Assembly (NCBI RefSeq): GCF_036248275.1
Contig: NZ_CP109181.1
Coordinates: forward strand, 2,914,001 to 2,978,000
Length of the DNA: 64,000 bases
Source of the DNA: Streptomyces sp. NBC_01716
GTDB lineage: Bacteria; Actinomycetota; Actinomycetes; Streptomycetales; Streptomycetaceae
Direction of reading: 5' to 3'
Part shown: piece by piece, positions 41,240-49,528 of the stretch
Layout of the letters: the number at the start of each line of letters is the position of its first letter
Numbering within the stretch: position 1 is the stretch's first letter
Position numbers and translations under genes: made by a program
Notes under the pieces: generated by a model
The model's database searches: none
Seen by the model: the letters and a program-made list of their open reading frames with translations, nothing else
What the model was told of the DNA's origin: nothing

Positions 41240-42099
41240 GTGCCAGCACGACTCCGACTCAGAGCACACCCCCCTCGTCCGACTCGTCCACCACTTCACC
41301 CGCCACGTCCGGGACGCCCGCCCCGGCCACTTCGTACGAGGCCAAGTTCAGGGTCTGGCGGGGCGACGCGGAGGGCGGCGAGCTGAAGGACTTCGCCGTC
41401 GAGGTGAACGAGGGCGAGGTCGTCCTCGACATCATCCACCGGCTCCAGGCGACGCAGGCGTCCGATCTGGCGGTGCGCTGGAACTGCAAGGCGGGCAAGT
41501 GCGGTTCGTGCAGCGCGGAGATCAACGGCCGGCCGCGGCTGCTCTGCATGACGCGGATGTCGACCTTCACCCGCGAGGAGACGATCACCGTCACCCCGCT
41601 GCGCGCGTTCCCCGTCGTCCGGGACCTGGTGACGAACGTGAACTTCAACTACCAGAAGGCGCGTGAGGTACCGGCGTTCGTGCCGCCGCCGGGGGTCGCG
41701 GCGGGCGAGTACCGGATGCAGCAGATGGACGTGGAACGCTCGCAGGAGTTCCGTAAGTGCATCGAGTGCTTCCTGTGCCAGGACACCTGTCACGTGGTCC
41801 GGGACCACGAGGAGAACAAGACCTCGTTCGCCGGTCCCCGTTTCCTGATGCGGGTCGCGGAGCTGGACATGCATCCGCTGGACGCGGCCGGGGAGAGTGG
41901 CCTGGACCGCAAGGAGACGGCGCAGGACGAGCACGGGCTCGGCTACTGCAACATCACCAAGTGCTGCACCGAGGTCTGTCCCGAGGGCATCAAGATCACG
42001 GACAACGCGCTGATCCCGCTGAAGGAGCGCGTGGCGGACAAGAAGTACGACCCGCTGGTCTGGCTGGGGAACAAGATCCGCCGCCGTACCGGCAGCTGA
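41236..42099 (+). CDS. sdhB: Succinate dehydrogenase iron-sulfur subunit
   Basis: 287 residues. Cluster motifs in order: 2Fe-2S (CKAGKCGSCSAEINGRPRLLC spacing, around 80-101), 4Fe-4S (CIECFLCQDTC) and 3Fe-4S (CNITKCCTEVCP). It begins with about 35 residues of Ser/Thr/Pro-rich sequence not needed for the fold, unusual for the family. The start is GTG 41236, overlapping the sdhA stop by four bases. It links SdhA to the membrane anchor. Confidence 0.94.
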   Translation: MSASTTPTQSTPPSSDSSTTSPATSGTPAPATSYEAKFRVWRGDAEGGELKDFAVEVNEGEVVLDIIHRLQATQASDLAVRWNCKAGKCGSCSAEINGRPRLLCMTRMSTFTREETITVTPLRAFPVVRDLVTNVNFNYQKAREVPAFVPPPGVAAGEYRMQQMDVERSQEFRKCIECFLCQDTCHVVRDHEENKTSFAGPRFLMRVAELDMHPLDAAGESGLDRKETAQDEHGLGYCNITKCCTEVCPEGIKITDNALIPLKERVADKKYDPLVWLGNKIRRRTGS

Positions 42100-42123
42100 G
42101 GGGCGGCGTCCGCGCTCGGGCGG

Positions 42124-42148
42124 CGGACGGGCCGGCGCGGCCCGTCCG
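42124..42148. terminator. 10-bp hairpin after the sdh operon
   Basis: CGGACGGGCC (42124-42133), loop GGCGC, GGCCCGTCCG (42139-42148), between sdhB (+) and the regulator gene (-). Confidence 0.7.
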
Positions 42149-42172
42149 GCGCCTGGGGGCAGGCACGCTTTC

Positions 42173-43126
42173 TCAGTGCTCGGGTGACGTGGGGGGCTCC
42201 GGGGACCTCGGGGACCTTTGGGACCGCTCGATCAGGGACTCGACGCCGTCCAGCATCCGTTCGAGGCCGAACTCGAAGAGTGTGCCGAGTTCGAGGTCGA
42301 ACTCCTCGTCCCCGAAGAGGGTCGACAGGACCGGATACCGGCCGGTGAGCTGGACCGAATCCAGGCGCGTCTCGTTGGCCGCCATCCACTGCTCGGCCGT
42401 CAGCCCCGTGTCCTGCCGCGCCTGCGACTCCAACTCGACCGCCATCGCCACCCCTTGGGCGTAGCCGAGCAGGGAGAGATGGATATGGATCACCGCGTCC
42501 GGCGTGAGACCGAGCCCGCGCAGCGTGCCCAACGCCCGCTCGGTGTAACTCATCGCGTGCGGTGATGCCATCGGCCGGGTCAGTCCCGCCATGGCACGGG
42601 CGAGCCAGGGATGGCGCTCGTACTGGATCCACAGCCACCGGACCTCCCGGCTCAGCCGTGGACGCCAGCCGGCCGGTTCGGGGCCCGCCGGGGCACCGGC
42701 GAACACCGCCTCGGACATCAGCCGCACCAGCTCGCCCTTGCTGGGGACATGGCGGTACAGCGCCATCGTGGACGTACCGAACTCCGACGCCACGCGCCGC
42801 ATCGACAGCGCGCCCAGCCCTTCGGCGTCGGCGATCGAGATGGCCGCGCGCACGACGCGCTCGCGGCTCAGTCCCTCGCCGGGAGCCGTGTCCCGGCCAC
42901 GGGGGCGGACGGGCTCCGCGACCACGGTGCCGACGCCCGGCACCGCCCGCACGAGCCCTTCCTGGTTCAGCGCCGCCAGCGCCTTGGTCGCGGTCGCCAT
43001 CGCGACGCCCCACTCCTGGGTGATACGGCGGGTGGACGGCACCCGGTCGCCGGGCACGAGTTCGCCGGACGCGATACGGCGGCGGAGCTCGGCCGCGATG
43101 CGGAGGTAGGGCGGATCGACGGTCAT
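42173..43126 (-). CDS. GntR-TetR hybrid transcriptional regulator
   Basis: 317 residues with two DNA-binding domains. Residues 1-70 are a GntR winged helix (IAAELRRRIASGELVPGDRV, TRRITQEWGVAMATATKAL). Residues 85-140 are a TetR helix-turn-helix (ERVVRAAISIADAEGLGALS, RRVASEFGTSTMALYRHVPS), followed by a TetR_C ligand domain. The start is ATG 43126 behind GGTGGAGG. It is divergent from a DHA2 efflux pump, the usual place for a local repressor released by a pump substrate. Regulators with this fusion are known in actinobacteria but uncommon. Confidence 0.88.
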   Translation of the reverse strand: MTVDPPYLRIAAELRRRIASGELVPGDRVPSTRRITQEWGVAMATATKALAALNQEGLVRAVPGVGTVVAEPVRPRGRDTAPGEGLSRERVVRAAISIADAEGLGALSMRRVASEFGTSTMALYRHVPSKGELVRLMSEAVFAGAPAGPEPAGWRPRLSREVRWLWIQYERHPWLARAMAGLTRPMASPHAMSYTERALGTLRGLGLTPDAVIHIHLSLLGYAQGVAMAVELESQARQDTGLTAEQWMAANETRLDSVQLTGRYPVLSTLFGDEEFDLELGTLFEFGLERMLDGVESLIERSQRSPRSPEPPTSPEH

Positions 43127-43139
43127 GGCCTCCACCGTA

Positions 43140-43198
43140 CTAGTGCGCTGAGGACTCAACTCCCGGGTCTGAACAGGGCTTCAGGGCCGGTGCACTAG
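43140..43198. promoter_or_regulatory. Widely spaced inverted repeat between regulator and efflux pump
   Basis: CTAGTGC (43140-43146) and GCACTAG (43192-43198), exact 7-base arms 45 bases apart, within the 116-base divergent region. It is a plausible pair of half-sites for the neighbouring regulator and its two DNA-binding domains. Confidence 0.4.
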
Positions 43199-43242
43199 GC
43201 AGCTGTTTGCCGCGTACACGCGAAGCCGGGAACGTACCGGCC

Positions 43243-44868
43243 ATGGAGAACTCACACGCACCCCGGCTCGCGGGCCGCCGGGAATGGACCGCCCTCGGCG
43301 TCCTGATGCTCCCGCTGCTCCTCGTCTCGATGGACATCTCGATCCTCTACTTCGCGATCCCGTACGTCAGCCAGGATCTGGAGCCCAGCGCCACCCAGCA
43401 GTTGTGGATCCTCGACATGTACGGCTTCGTGCTGGCGGGGCTGCTCATCACGATGGGGGCGCTCGGCGACCGGATCGGCCGGCGCAGGCTGGTGCTCGCC
43501 GGCGCGGCGGTCTTCGGCGCGGCCTCGGTGGCGGCGGCGTACGCGCACTCGGCCGACGCCCTCATCGGCGTACGCGCGCTGCTCGGGCTCGGCGGCGCCG
43601 CCCTGATGCCGTCGACGCTCGCGCTGATCCGCAACCTCTTCCACGACGCGAGGCAGCGGGGCCGGGCGGTGACGATCTGGACGGGGGTCATGACCACCGG
43701 GATCTCGCTGGGGCCGGTGGTCAGCGGGCTGCTGCTCGAACACTTCTGGTGGGGGTCGGTCTTCCTGATCAACCTGCCGGCGATGGTGCTGCTGCTGGTG
43801 CTGGTGCCGTTTCTGGTGCCGGAGTCCAGGACGGGGGGTCCGGACACTTCGCGGGAGCCGTTCGACCTGGTGAGCGCGGCTCTCTCGCTCGCCGCCCTGC
43901 TCACGGTCATCTACGGCGTCAAGGAGTGGGCCCGGCACGGGTTCGCGCCGGTGCCCGCCGCGGCCGTCGCCCTGGGACCGGTGCTCGGGTATGTCTTCGT
44001 ACGCCGCCAGAAGCGCTTTGCCCACCCCATGATCGACCTCGGACTGCTGGGGCGACGCGCCTTCGGGGGGCCGGTGTTCGCGAATCTGCTCGCGATGTTC
44101 GCCACGGTGGGTATGGCGGTCTTCCTCACCCAGTACCTCCAGTCCGTGCAGGGGCTGAGTCCGTTCGAGGCCGCGCTGTGGAGCCTCGTACCGGCCTCGG
44201 GCGTGATCGTGGCGGCGCCGGCGTCGGCGATCCTCGCGCAGCGCACCGACCGCGCGTATGTGATGGGCGGGGCGTTCCTCTTCTCGGCGGCCGGCTTCTT
44301 CTGGCTGACCCAGGTCCGGGCGGACTCGGCGCTCTGGTTCTGCCTCGCCGCCGCCGCGCTGTATGTGGGCGGCCTCGTCGCCGCCATGACACTCGCCAAC
44401 GAACTCGCCATCGGCGCCGCCCCGCCCGAGCGCGCGGGCTCGGCCGCCGCCGTACTCGAATCGGGCCAGGAACTCGGCGGGGCGCTGGGAATGGCCGTCC
44501 TCGGCTCGGTCGGGGCCGCGGTCTACAGCCGGGACATGGCCGACGCCCTGCCGGCCGGTGTCACCGCCGCGCTGCCGGGCGGTCAGGCCGACGCCGTACG
44601 CGAGACCCTGGGCGGCGCGGCGGCTGCTGCGGCCCGGCTCCCGGAGGAGACCGCCGCGGGCGTGCTGACGGCGGCGCGGGACGCCTTCACGCACGGGATG
44701 GGACTGGCGTCGGTCGGCGCGGCTGTCGTGATGGTGGGGGCCGCGCTCTTCTCGTTCGTGGCGCTCAGGGGCACGGCCGGGCCTGGGACGGAGAACGGGG
44801 ACAGGGGCCCCGAGGGGGTCGTCAAGGGGGGTGACCTTGCTCGTGCACAGACCGGCGCCGTAAAGTGA
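43243..44868 (+). CDS. DHA2-family (EmrB/QacA) MFS drug exporter
   Basis: 541 residues with 14 predicted membrane helices. Motif A is GALGDRIGRRRLVLAG; the motif C-like antiporter segment is TTGISLGPVVSGLLLE; Asp in LLLVSMDISILYFAIP (helix 1) is typical of DHA2 proton-drug antiporters. ATG 43243 was taken over the longer frame at 43207. It is divergent from the GntR-TetR regulator, which probably controls it. Its stop codon overlaps the LacI-type operator of the next gene. The substrate is unknown. Confidence 0.9.
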   Translation: MENSHAPRLAGRREWTALGVLMLPLLLVSMDISILYFAIPYVSQDLEPSATQQLWILDMYGFVLAGLLITMGALGDRIGRRRLVLAGAAVFGAASVAAAYAHSADALIGVRALLGLGGAALMPSTLALIRNLFHDARQRGRAVTIWTGVMTTGISLGPVVSGLLLEHFWWGSVFLINLPAMVLLLVLVPFLVPESRTGGPDTSREPFDLVSAALSLAALLTVIYGVKEWARHGFAPVPAAAVALGPVLGYVFVRRQKRFAHPMIDLGLLGRRAFGGPVFANLLAMFATVGMAVFLTQYLQSVQGLSPFEAALWSLVPASGVIVAAPASAILAQRTDRAYVMGGAFLFSAAGFFWLTQVRADSALWFCLAAAALYVGGLVAAMTLANELAIGAAPPERAGSAAAVLESGQELGGALGMAVLGSVGAAVYSRDMADALPAGVTAALPGGQADAVRETLGGAAAAAARLPEETAAGVLTAARDAFTHGMGLASVGAAVVMVGAALFSFVALRGTAGPGTENGDRGPEGVVKGGDLARAQTGAVK

Positions 44869-44879
44869 ATGCGCTTACA
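44866..44879. promoter_or_regulatory. LacI-type operator in front of the LacI gene
   Basis: TGAATGCGCTTACA, an imperfect 14-base palindrome of the LacI-family type with a central GCGC. It shares ATGCGCTTACAG exactly with the site at 47239. It starts on the TGA stop of the efflux gene and lies 46 bases before the LacI start, suggesting autoregulation. Confidence 0.65.
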
Positions 44880-44924
44880 GCGTAGGTGCGCCGGCGTCCG
44901 GCAGCGGAACGGGCCCGGTGGAGA

Positions 44925-46040
44925 GTGAGCGGTCAGAGACAGCGCGGCGAGAGCGGACGGTCGGATCGGTTGAGTGCCCCCACGGTGTACGACGTCGCCG
45001 AACGGTCCGGCGTCTCGATCGCGACGGTTTCGCGGGTCTACCGGAATCCGGACTCGGTGCGCGCCGAGACCCGCGACCGCGTACTGGACGCGGCCCGCGC
45101 CCTCGGTTACGTACCGAGCGGCAGCGCGCGTGGTCTGGCCAGCCGCACCACCGGCGTCCTCGGGCTCTGCTTCCCCGACTACGCGGACCCGGACGCCGAG
45201 ACGGGCGCGGAGGCGGAGGCGGAGGCCGACGACTCGGCCGTCATGCTCTACTCCGACCAGATCATCCGTGGCATGGAACGGGCGGCACGGCGGCACGGGT
45301 ACGCGCTGCTGATCGCCGCCTCGCTGGTGGGCGGGCCGGAGAGCCTGGTCGCCAAGGTGGCGGGGCGGGTGGACGGGTTCGCCGTACTGGCGAGGACCGT
45401 GCCCACCGAGGATCTTGAGGTGATCTCGCGGCGGCTGCCGATCGTGATGCTGGCCGGGCCGCGCGAGATCGACCACCTCGACCACATCGAGGTGGCGAAC
45501 TCCGACGGGGAACGGGAGCTGGCCCGTCATCTCATCCGTGACCACGGGCTGCGCCGACTCGCCTTCGTGGGCGGCGAGCGTGAATCGCCGGACGCGCAGG
45601 CGCGGTTCCGCGGCTATCAGGAGGCCTGCCGGGAGGCGGGCCTGCCGGTGGCCGACGAGCCCGACCTGCGCGCCGGGATGATGACGCAGGCGGAGGGCGA
45701 ACGGACCGCCGACGCGCTGCTGGACCGCGCCGCCGGGCGCGGGAGCGAGCGGCCCCAGGCGATCCTCTTCGCGAACGACCAGATGGCGATCGGCGCGCTG
45801 CACGCACTGGAACGGCGTGGGGTGCGGGTGCCCGACGACATCGCGGTGACCGGCTTCGACGGCATTCCGCTGAGCCGGATCGTCCGCCCGTCCCTGACGA
45901 CGGTCCGCCAGCCGATGCGGCGCTTGGGCGAGGAGGCGGTCGAACTCCTCATCCACCGCCTGGCCGACCCCACGCGCGCCCCGGTCTCCCTGATGCTCCC
46001 CGTCTCGGTGACGCGCCGCTCAAGCTGCGGCTGCGGTTGA
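44925..46040 (+). CDS. LacI-family transcriptional regulator of the sugar locus
   Basis: 371 residues. The N-terminal helix-turn-helix reads PTVYDVAERSGVSIATVSRV with the hinge helix ALGYVPSGSARGLASR, then a periplasmic-binding-type effector domain (FANDQMAIGALHALERRGVR, DDIAVTGFDGIPLSRIVRP). GTG 44925 was chosen (GGTGGAGA upstream, close spacing); TTG 44970 is the alternative. The effector domain contains an acidic insert (AEAEAEADD). Matching operators occur before this gene and before the sugar transporter, so it is the likely repressor of that operon and of itself. Confidence 0.9.
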   Translation: MSGQRQRGESGRSDRLSAPTVYDVAERSGVSIATVSRVYRNPDSVRAETRDRVLDAARALGYVPSGSARGLASRTTGVLGLCFPDYADPDAETGAEAEAEADDSAVMLYSDQIIRGMERAARRHGYALLIAASLVGGPESLVAKVAGRVDGFAVLARTVPTEDLEVISRRLPIVMLAGPREIDHLDHIEVANSDGERELARHLIRDHGLRRLAFVGGERESPDAQARFRGYQEACREAGLPVADEPDLRAGMMTQAEGERTADALLDRAAGRGSERPQAILFANDQMAIGALHALERRGVRVPDDIAVTGFDGIPLSRIVRPSLTTVRQPMRRLGEEAVELLIHRLADPTRAPVSLMLPVSVTRRSSCGCG

Positions 46041-46059
46041 CTCGCCGCCCGGCCCCGGG

Positions 46060-47061
46060 TCAGCCGAGCCGGGTGGCGAAGAACTCACGCCGGGCCTTCG
46101 CCAGCGCCGCCACGTCCGCGCTCTCGCCCTCGTAGTCGAAGTGCCCCGCCCGCAGCAGATGCAGCTCGCGCGGCTCGGGCAGGGCGTTGTAGACGGCGAA
46201 CTGCCCCGGCGGCGGCACCGCCGGATCGAACAGCGCGGGCGCGACCAGCATCGGCACCCGGATCCGTTTCGCCGCGGTCGCGGCGTCGAAGTACGGGAGG
46301 ACGTCCATGACCTCCGGATGCCGCTCGCGGTACGTCCGCACCGCCTCCCCGCTCCCCACGCTCGGCAGCGTCACCCGCAGCGGGTGATTCCCGAACGTCG
46401 GCACGGTCAACTGCCCGCAGGCGAACCGGTCGTCCCACGGGAGCGCCAGCGCCCCGAGCCCGCCTCCGAAGCTCTCCCCCACATACCCGAGCCGCGCCTC
46501 CTCCCCCGGTTCCGACCCCGTCCCCGTCCTCAGCTCCGGCACCAGCTCCAGCAACGCCGACGCCGCGCACCACAGATCGGCCACGCAGTCGCCGATCACA
46601 TACGTCTCGCGTGACTCGATGCCGTGCAGCACATGCTCCCCGGCCTCGCCGGGAATGCCGGGGCGCCGGCTCCGCGAGCCCATCCCCCGTACACACGGCA
46701 GGATGGCAGCGCTCCGGGGCAGCGGCAGCGGCACATCCGCACCCGGCTCCTGGCGCCCGCCGTAGCCGTGCCCGATCACGAAGCCGTGCTCGACGGGCCC
46801 CGCGGCCGGCCGCACCAGCCAGCCGCCGAGGCGCAGTCCGCCGACCGAGGTGTACGACACCCCGAAGATCCGGCAGCCGTTCCGCTCGTCCTCCTGCGGC
46901 CCCACGGCCGGGGCGGTCGCCACCCCGGCCGCCGCCTCGAACCGGTCCCGCCAGTACGCGTCGAATCCCACCGGAGGGGCGGGCGCCGGGATGTCGAGCA
47001 GCTCGTCGAGGGTCCGGCCGTAGGCCGGGTCGAAGGGATAGCCGTGCTCGAACTCAGACAT
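46060..47061 (-). CDS. CE7-like acetyl esterase (acetylxylan esterase family)
   Basis: 333-residue alpha/beta hydrolase. Nucleophile elbow GESFGGGLG, Asp in APALFDPAVPP, His in RAGHFDYEG; CE7 hallmarks GHGYGGRQE (oxyanion area) and the N-terminal DAYWRDRFEAA. It probably removes acetyl groups from short sugar oligomers inside the cell, as there is no signal peptide. The start is ATG 47061 with only a weak ribosome site. It converges with the LacI gene (19-base gap) and is divergent from the sugar-binding lipoprotein, so it shares the operator region. Confidence 0.85.
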   Translation of the reverse strand: MSEFEHGYPFDPAYGRTLDELLDIPAPAPPVGFDAYWRDRFEAAAGVATAPAVGPQEDERNGCRIFGVSYTSVGGLRLGGWLVRPAAGPVEHGFVIGHGYGGRQEPGADVPLPLPRSAAILPCVRGMGSRSRRPGIPGEAGEHVLHGIESRETYVIGDCVADLWCAASALLELVPELRTGTGSEPGEEARLGYVGESFGGGLGALALPWDDRFACGQLTVPTFGNHPLRVTLPSVGSGEAVRTYRERHPEVMDVLPYFDAATAAKRIRVPMLVAPALFDPAVPPPGQFAVYNALPEPRELHLLRAGHFDYEGESADVAALAKARREFFATRLG

Positions 47062-47236
47062 GAGCGCGACATTAGCCCCGGCCCGCCACCGATGACCACA
47101 ACCGGAATAACCCTCATTACTTCCACAACGCAAACAGCCCACCTAGCCTGCGGAGGCAGAACCTCCGGGTGTCGCACATGTTGCACGAGTGTGACCAATG
47201 GCCCCCTTGCGGTTCCCGGAACGACTGCACCAGAGT

Positions 47237-47267
47237 GATGTATGCGCTTACAGGCAGCGCATACATC
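47237..47267. promoter_or_regulatory. LacI-type operator before the sugar ABC operon
   Basis: GATGTATGCGCT, spacer TACAGGC, AGCGCATACATC: perfect 12-base arms. Inside it, TGTATGCGCTTACA (47239-47252) is a near-perfect LacI-type site, and the right arm read backwards starts the same way, so it may hold two overlapping sites. It ends 24 bases before the binding-protein start, covering the likely promoter. Confidence 0.75.
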
Positions 47268-47291
47268 GGTGCGCTCAAGGAGGAGCCGTCC

Positions 47292-48536
47292 ATGCATCGC
47301 AACGCCAGAACCGCCTCAGCCGCCCTCGCTCTCACGATGGCCGCGGGGATCACCGCATGCGGCAGTTCGGGGGGCGCCGGGGTCGCCGCCGACAAGAAGC
47401 AGACCCTCACCGTGTGGGCCATGGGCGCCGAGGGCGAGAAGCTCGCCGAGGTGGCCGAGGTGTACGAGGACGCCAACCCGCACATCACCGTCAAGGTCAC
47501 CCCCATCGGCTGGGACGTCGCCCACCAGAAGCTGGTCTCCGCGGCCGCCGCCGGCACCTTGCCGGACGTGACGCAGATGGGCAGCAGCTACATGGGCGAG
47601 TTCGCCGAACTCGGCGTCCTGGAACCGGTCGACACCAAGACGTTCAAGAAGGACTCCTTCTTCCCCGCCGCCTGGGACCAGGGCGTGGCCGACAACGAGG
47701 TCTACGGCGTCCCCTGGTACGTCGAGACCCGCGTCCTCTACTACCGCACCGACCTGGCGAAGAAGGCAGGCATAACGAAGCCCCCCACCACCTGGCCCGA
47801 ACTCCAGCAGGCGGCCACCGCCTTCCAGGACAAGGCCGGCACCCAGTGGGGCATCTACTTCCAGCCGAGCGGCCTGGACGCCGTACAGAGCTGGTACCCC
47901 TTCCTGTACTCGGCCGGCGGCTCGATCGTCTCCGACGACGGCAAGGCCGCCATGAACAGCCCGGAGACCGTCAAGGCCCTCAAGGAGTACGGCACATACT
48001 TCGAGAAGGGGCTCTCCAAGAAGAGCTTCCAGCCCGGCTACGAGGTCCTCACCGACTTCAACAGCGGCGACGTCCCGATGTTCTACTCCGGCCCCTGGAC
48101 CATGGCGGGCATCAACGACAACTACCCGGATCTCAAGGGCAAGTGGGCCATCGCGAAGGTCCCGGCCGACCAGGGATCCGTCTCCATGGCCGGCGGCTCC
48201 AGCCTCGTCGTCTCCAAGGACAGCGAGCACAAGGAAGCCGCCAAGGAGTTCCTGAGCTACCTCACCGGCACCGAGGGGCAGAAGGACTGGTTCAAGCGCT
48301 CGGGCGATCTGCCGGCCAACACCAGCGCCTGGGACTCCGGCGACCTCGCCGACGACGCCAACTTCAAGATCTTCCGTGCGCAGATGGAGACCGCCAAGTC
48401 CTGGCCGGTCCTGCCCCAGTGGACGGAGATCTCCTCGAAGGCCGACGAAGCGATCTCCCAGGTGACCCAGGGCAAGGCCTCCGCCGAGGACGCCGCCGAG
48501 AAGGCCCAGTCCAGCATCGAAGGGCTTGTGGAGTAG
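47292..48536 (+). CDS. Sugar-binding lipoprotein, ABC family 1
   Basis: 414 residues. The signal MHRNARTASAALALTMAAGI ends in lipobox GITAC. The mature protein is a cluster-B/D sugar binder (WAMGAEGEKLAEVAEVYEDA, LPDVTQMGSSYMGEF, VPWYVETRVLYYRTDLAKKA, MAGGSSLVVSKDSEHKEAAK). The start is ATG 47292 with AAGGAGGAG. It captures oligosaccharide outside the membrane and delivers it to the two permeases that follow. Its 5' end carries the LacI-type operator. Confidence 0.93.
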   Translation: MHRNARTASAALALTMAAGITACGSSGGAGVAADKKQTLTVWAMGAEGEKLAEVAEVYEDANPHITVKVTPIGWDVAHQKLVSAAAAGTLPDVTQMGSSYMGEFAELGVLEPVDTKTFKKDSFFPAAWDQGVADNEVYGVPWYVETRVLYYRTDLAKKAGITKPPTTWPELQQAATAFQDKAGTQWGIYFQPSGLDAVQSWYPFLYSAGGSIVSDDGKAAMNSPETVKALKEYGTYFEKGLSKKSFQPGYEVLTDFNSGDVPMFYSGPWTMAGINDNYPDLKGKWAIAKVPADQGSVSMAGGSSLVVSKDSEHKEAAKEFLSYLTGTEGQKDWFKRSGDLPANTSAWDSGDLADDANFKIFRAQMETAKSWPVLPQWTEISSKADEAISQVTQGKASAEDAAEKAQSSIEGLVE

Positions 48537-48541
48537 TCGTC

Positions 48542-49528
48542 ATGAGCACCACGACCGAATCTGTGGCGGACGCGGACGCGGACCCGGTCAAGTCCGGGCC
48601 GGGGGCGGACTCCCCGTCCGGTGGCCGCGACCACCGCAAGCAACGGCCCGTCGCCGTACAGCACATGGCCGGCTGGCTGTTCTCCACCCCCTTCCTGGTG
48701 CTCTTCGCCGTCTTCATGGCTCTGCCGATCCTCGCGACGCTCCTCATGAGCTTCACGGACTTCGGACTGCGCAATGTCACCGATCCCTTCTCGGCGGAGT
48801 TCATCGGCCTTGAGAACTACACGAAGCTGTTCGAGGACGAGAAGTTCCTCAAGGCCCTCTTCAACACCGCCTACTTCGTGGTCGTCGGCGTACCGCTGAC
48901 CGTCGGCCTCGGGCTCGTCGTCGCGGTCCTGCTCAACAACGGCATCGACCGGGCCCGCACCTTCTTCCGGGTCGGCTTCTACGCCCCGGTCGTGACCAGC
49001 ATCGTCGCGATCGCCGTCGTCTGGCGCTTCGTCCTCGACCCGTCCGACGGACTGATCGCGGGCCTCGCCTCCGAAGTCGGCCTGACCTCACCGGACTTCC
49101 TCGGCTCCGAGGCACTCGCCATGCCCTCGCTGATCGTGATGGCCGTGTGGCGCAACCTCGGCACGGTCATGGTGCTCTTCATCGCCGGCCTTCAGGCCAT
49201 CCCGCCCGACGTACGGGAGGCGGCGCGGCTGGACGGCGCGAGCACCTGGCAGGAGTTCCGCCGTATCACCGTGCCACTGCTGCGGCCCACGATGCTCTAC
49301 ACCACGGTGATCACCACCATCGGCTATCTCAACGTCTTCGAGGAGCCGTTCGTGATGACACAGGGCGGGCCGTCGGACAGCACGCTCACCGTGTCGCTGG
49401 CCATGTACCGCGAGGGCTTCAACTTCTTCCACATGGGCTACGCGAGCGCCATGGCGTATGTGCTCTTCGTCGTGATCATGGCGATCACGGTGCTCCAGCT
49501 CCGTCTGCTGAAGGACAACACGAAATGA
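48542..49528 (+). CDS. Sugar ABC transporter permease 1 (MalF-like)
   Basis: 328 residues, about six membrane helices after a 45-residue hydrophilic N-terminus. The EAA loop EAARLDGASTWQEFRRITVP contacts the ATPase. The start is ATG 48542, five bases after the binding-protein gene; the stop overlaps the next start as ATGA. No ATPase gene is in the operon, so energy must come from a shared ATPase such as MsiK. Confidence 0.93.
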   Translation: MSTTTESVADADADPVKSGPGADSPSGGRDHRKQRPVAVQHMAGWLFSTPFLVLFAVFMALPILATLLMSFTDFGLRNVTDPFSAEFIGLENYTKLFEDEKFLKALFNTAYFVVVGVPLTVGLGLVVAVLLNNGIDRARTFFRVGFYAPVVTSIVAIAVVWRFVLDPSDGLIAGLASEVGLTSPDFLGSEALAMPSLIVMAVWRNLGTVMVLFIAGLQAIPPDVREAARLDGASTWQEFRRITVPLLRPTMLYTTVITTIGYLNVFEEPFVMTQGGPSDSTLTVSLAMYREGFNFFHMGYASAMAYVLFVVIMAITVLQLRLLKDNTK

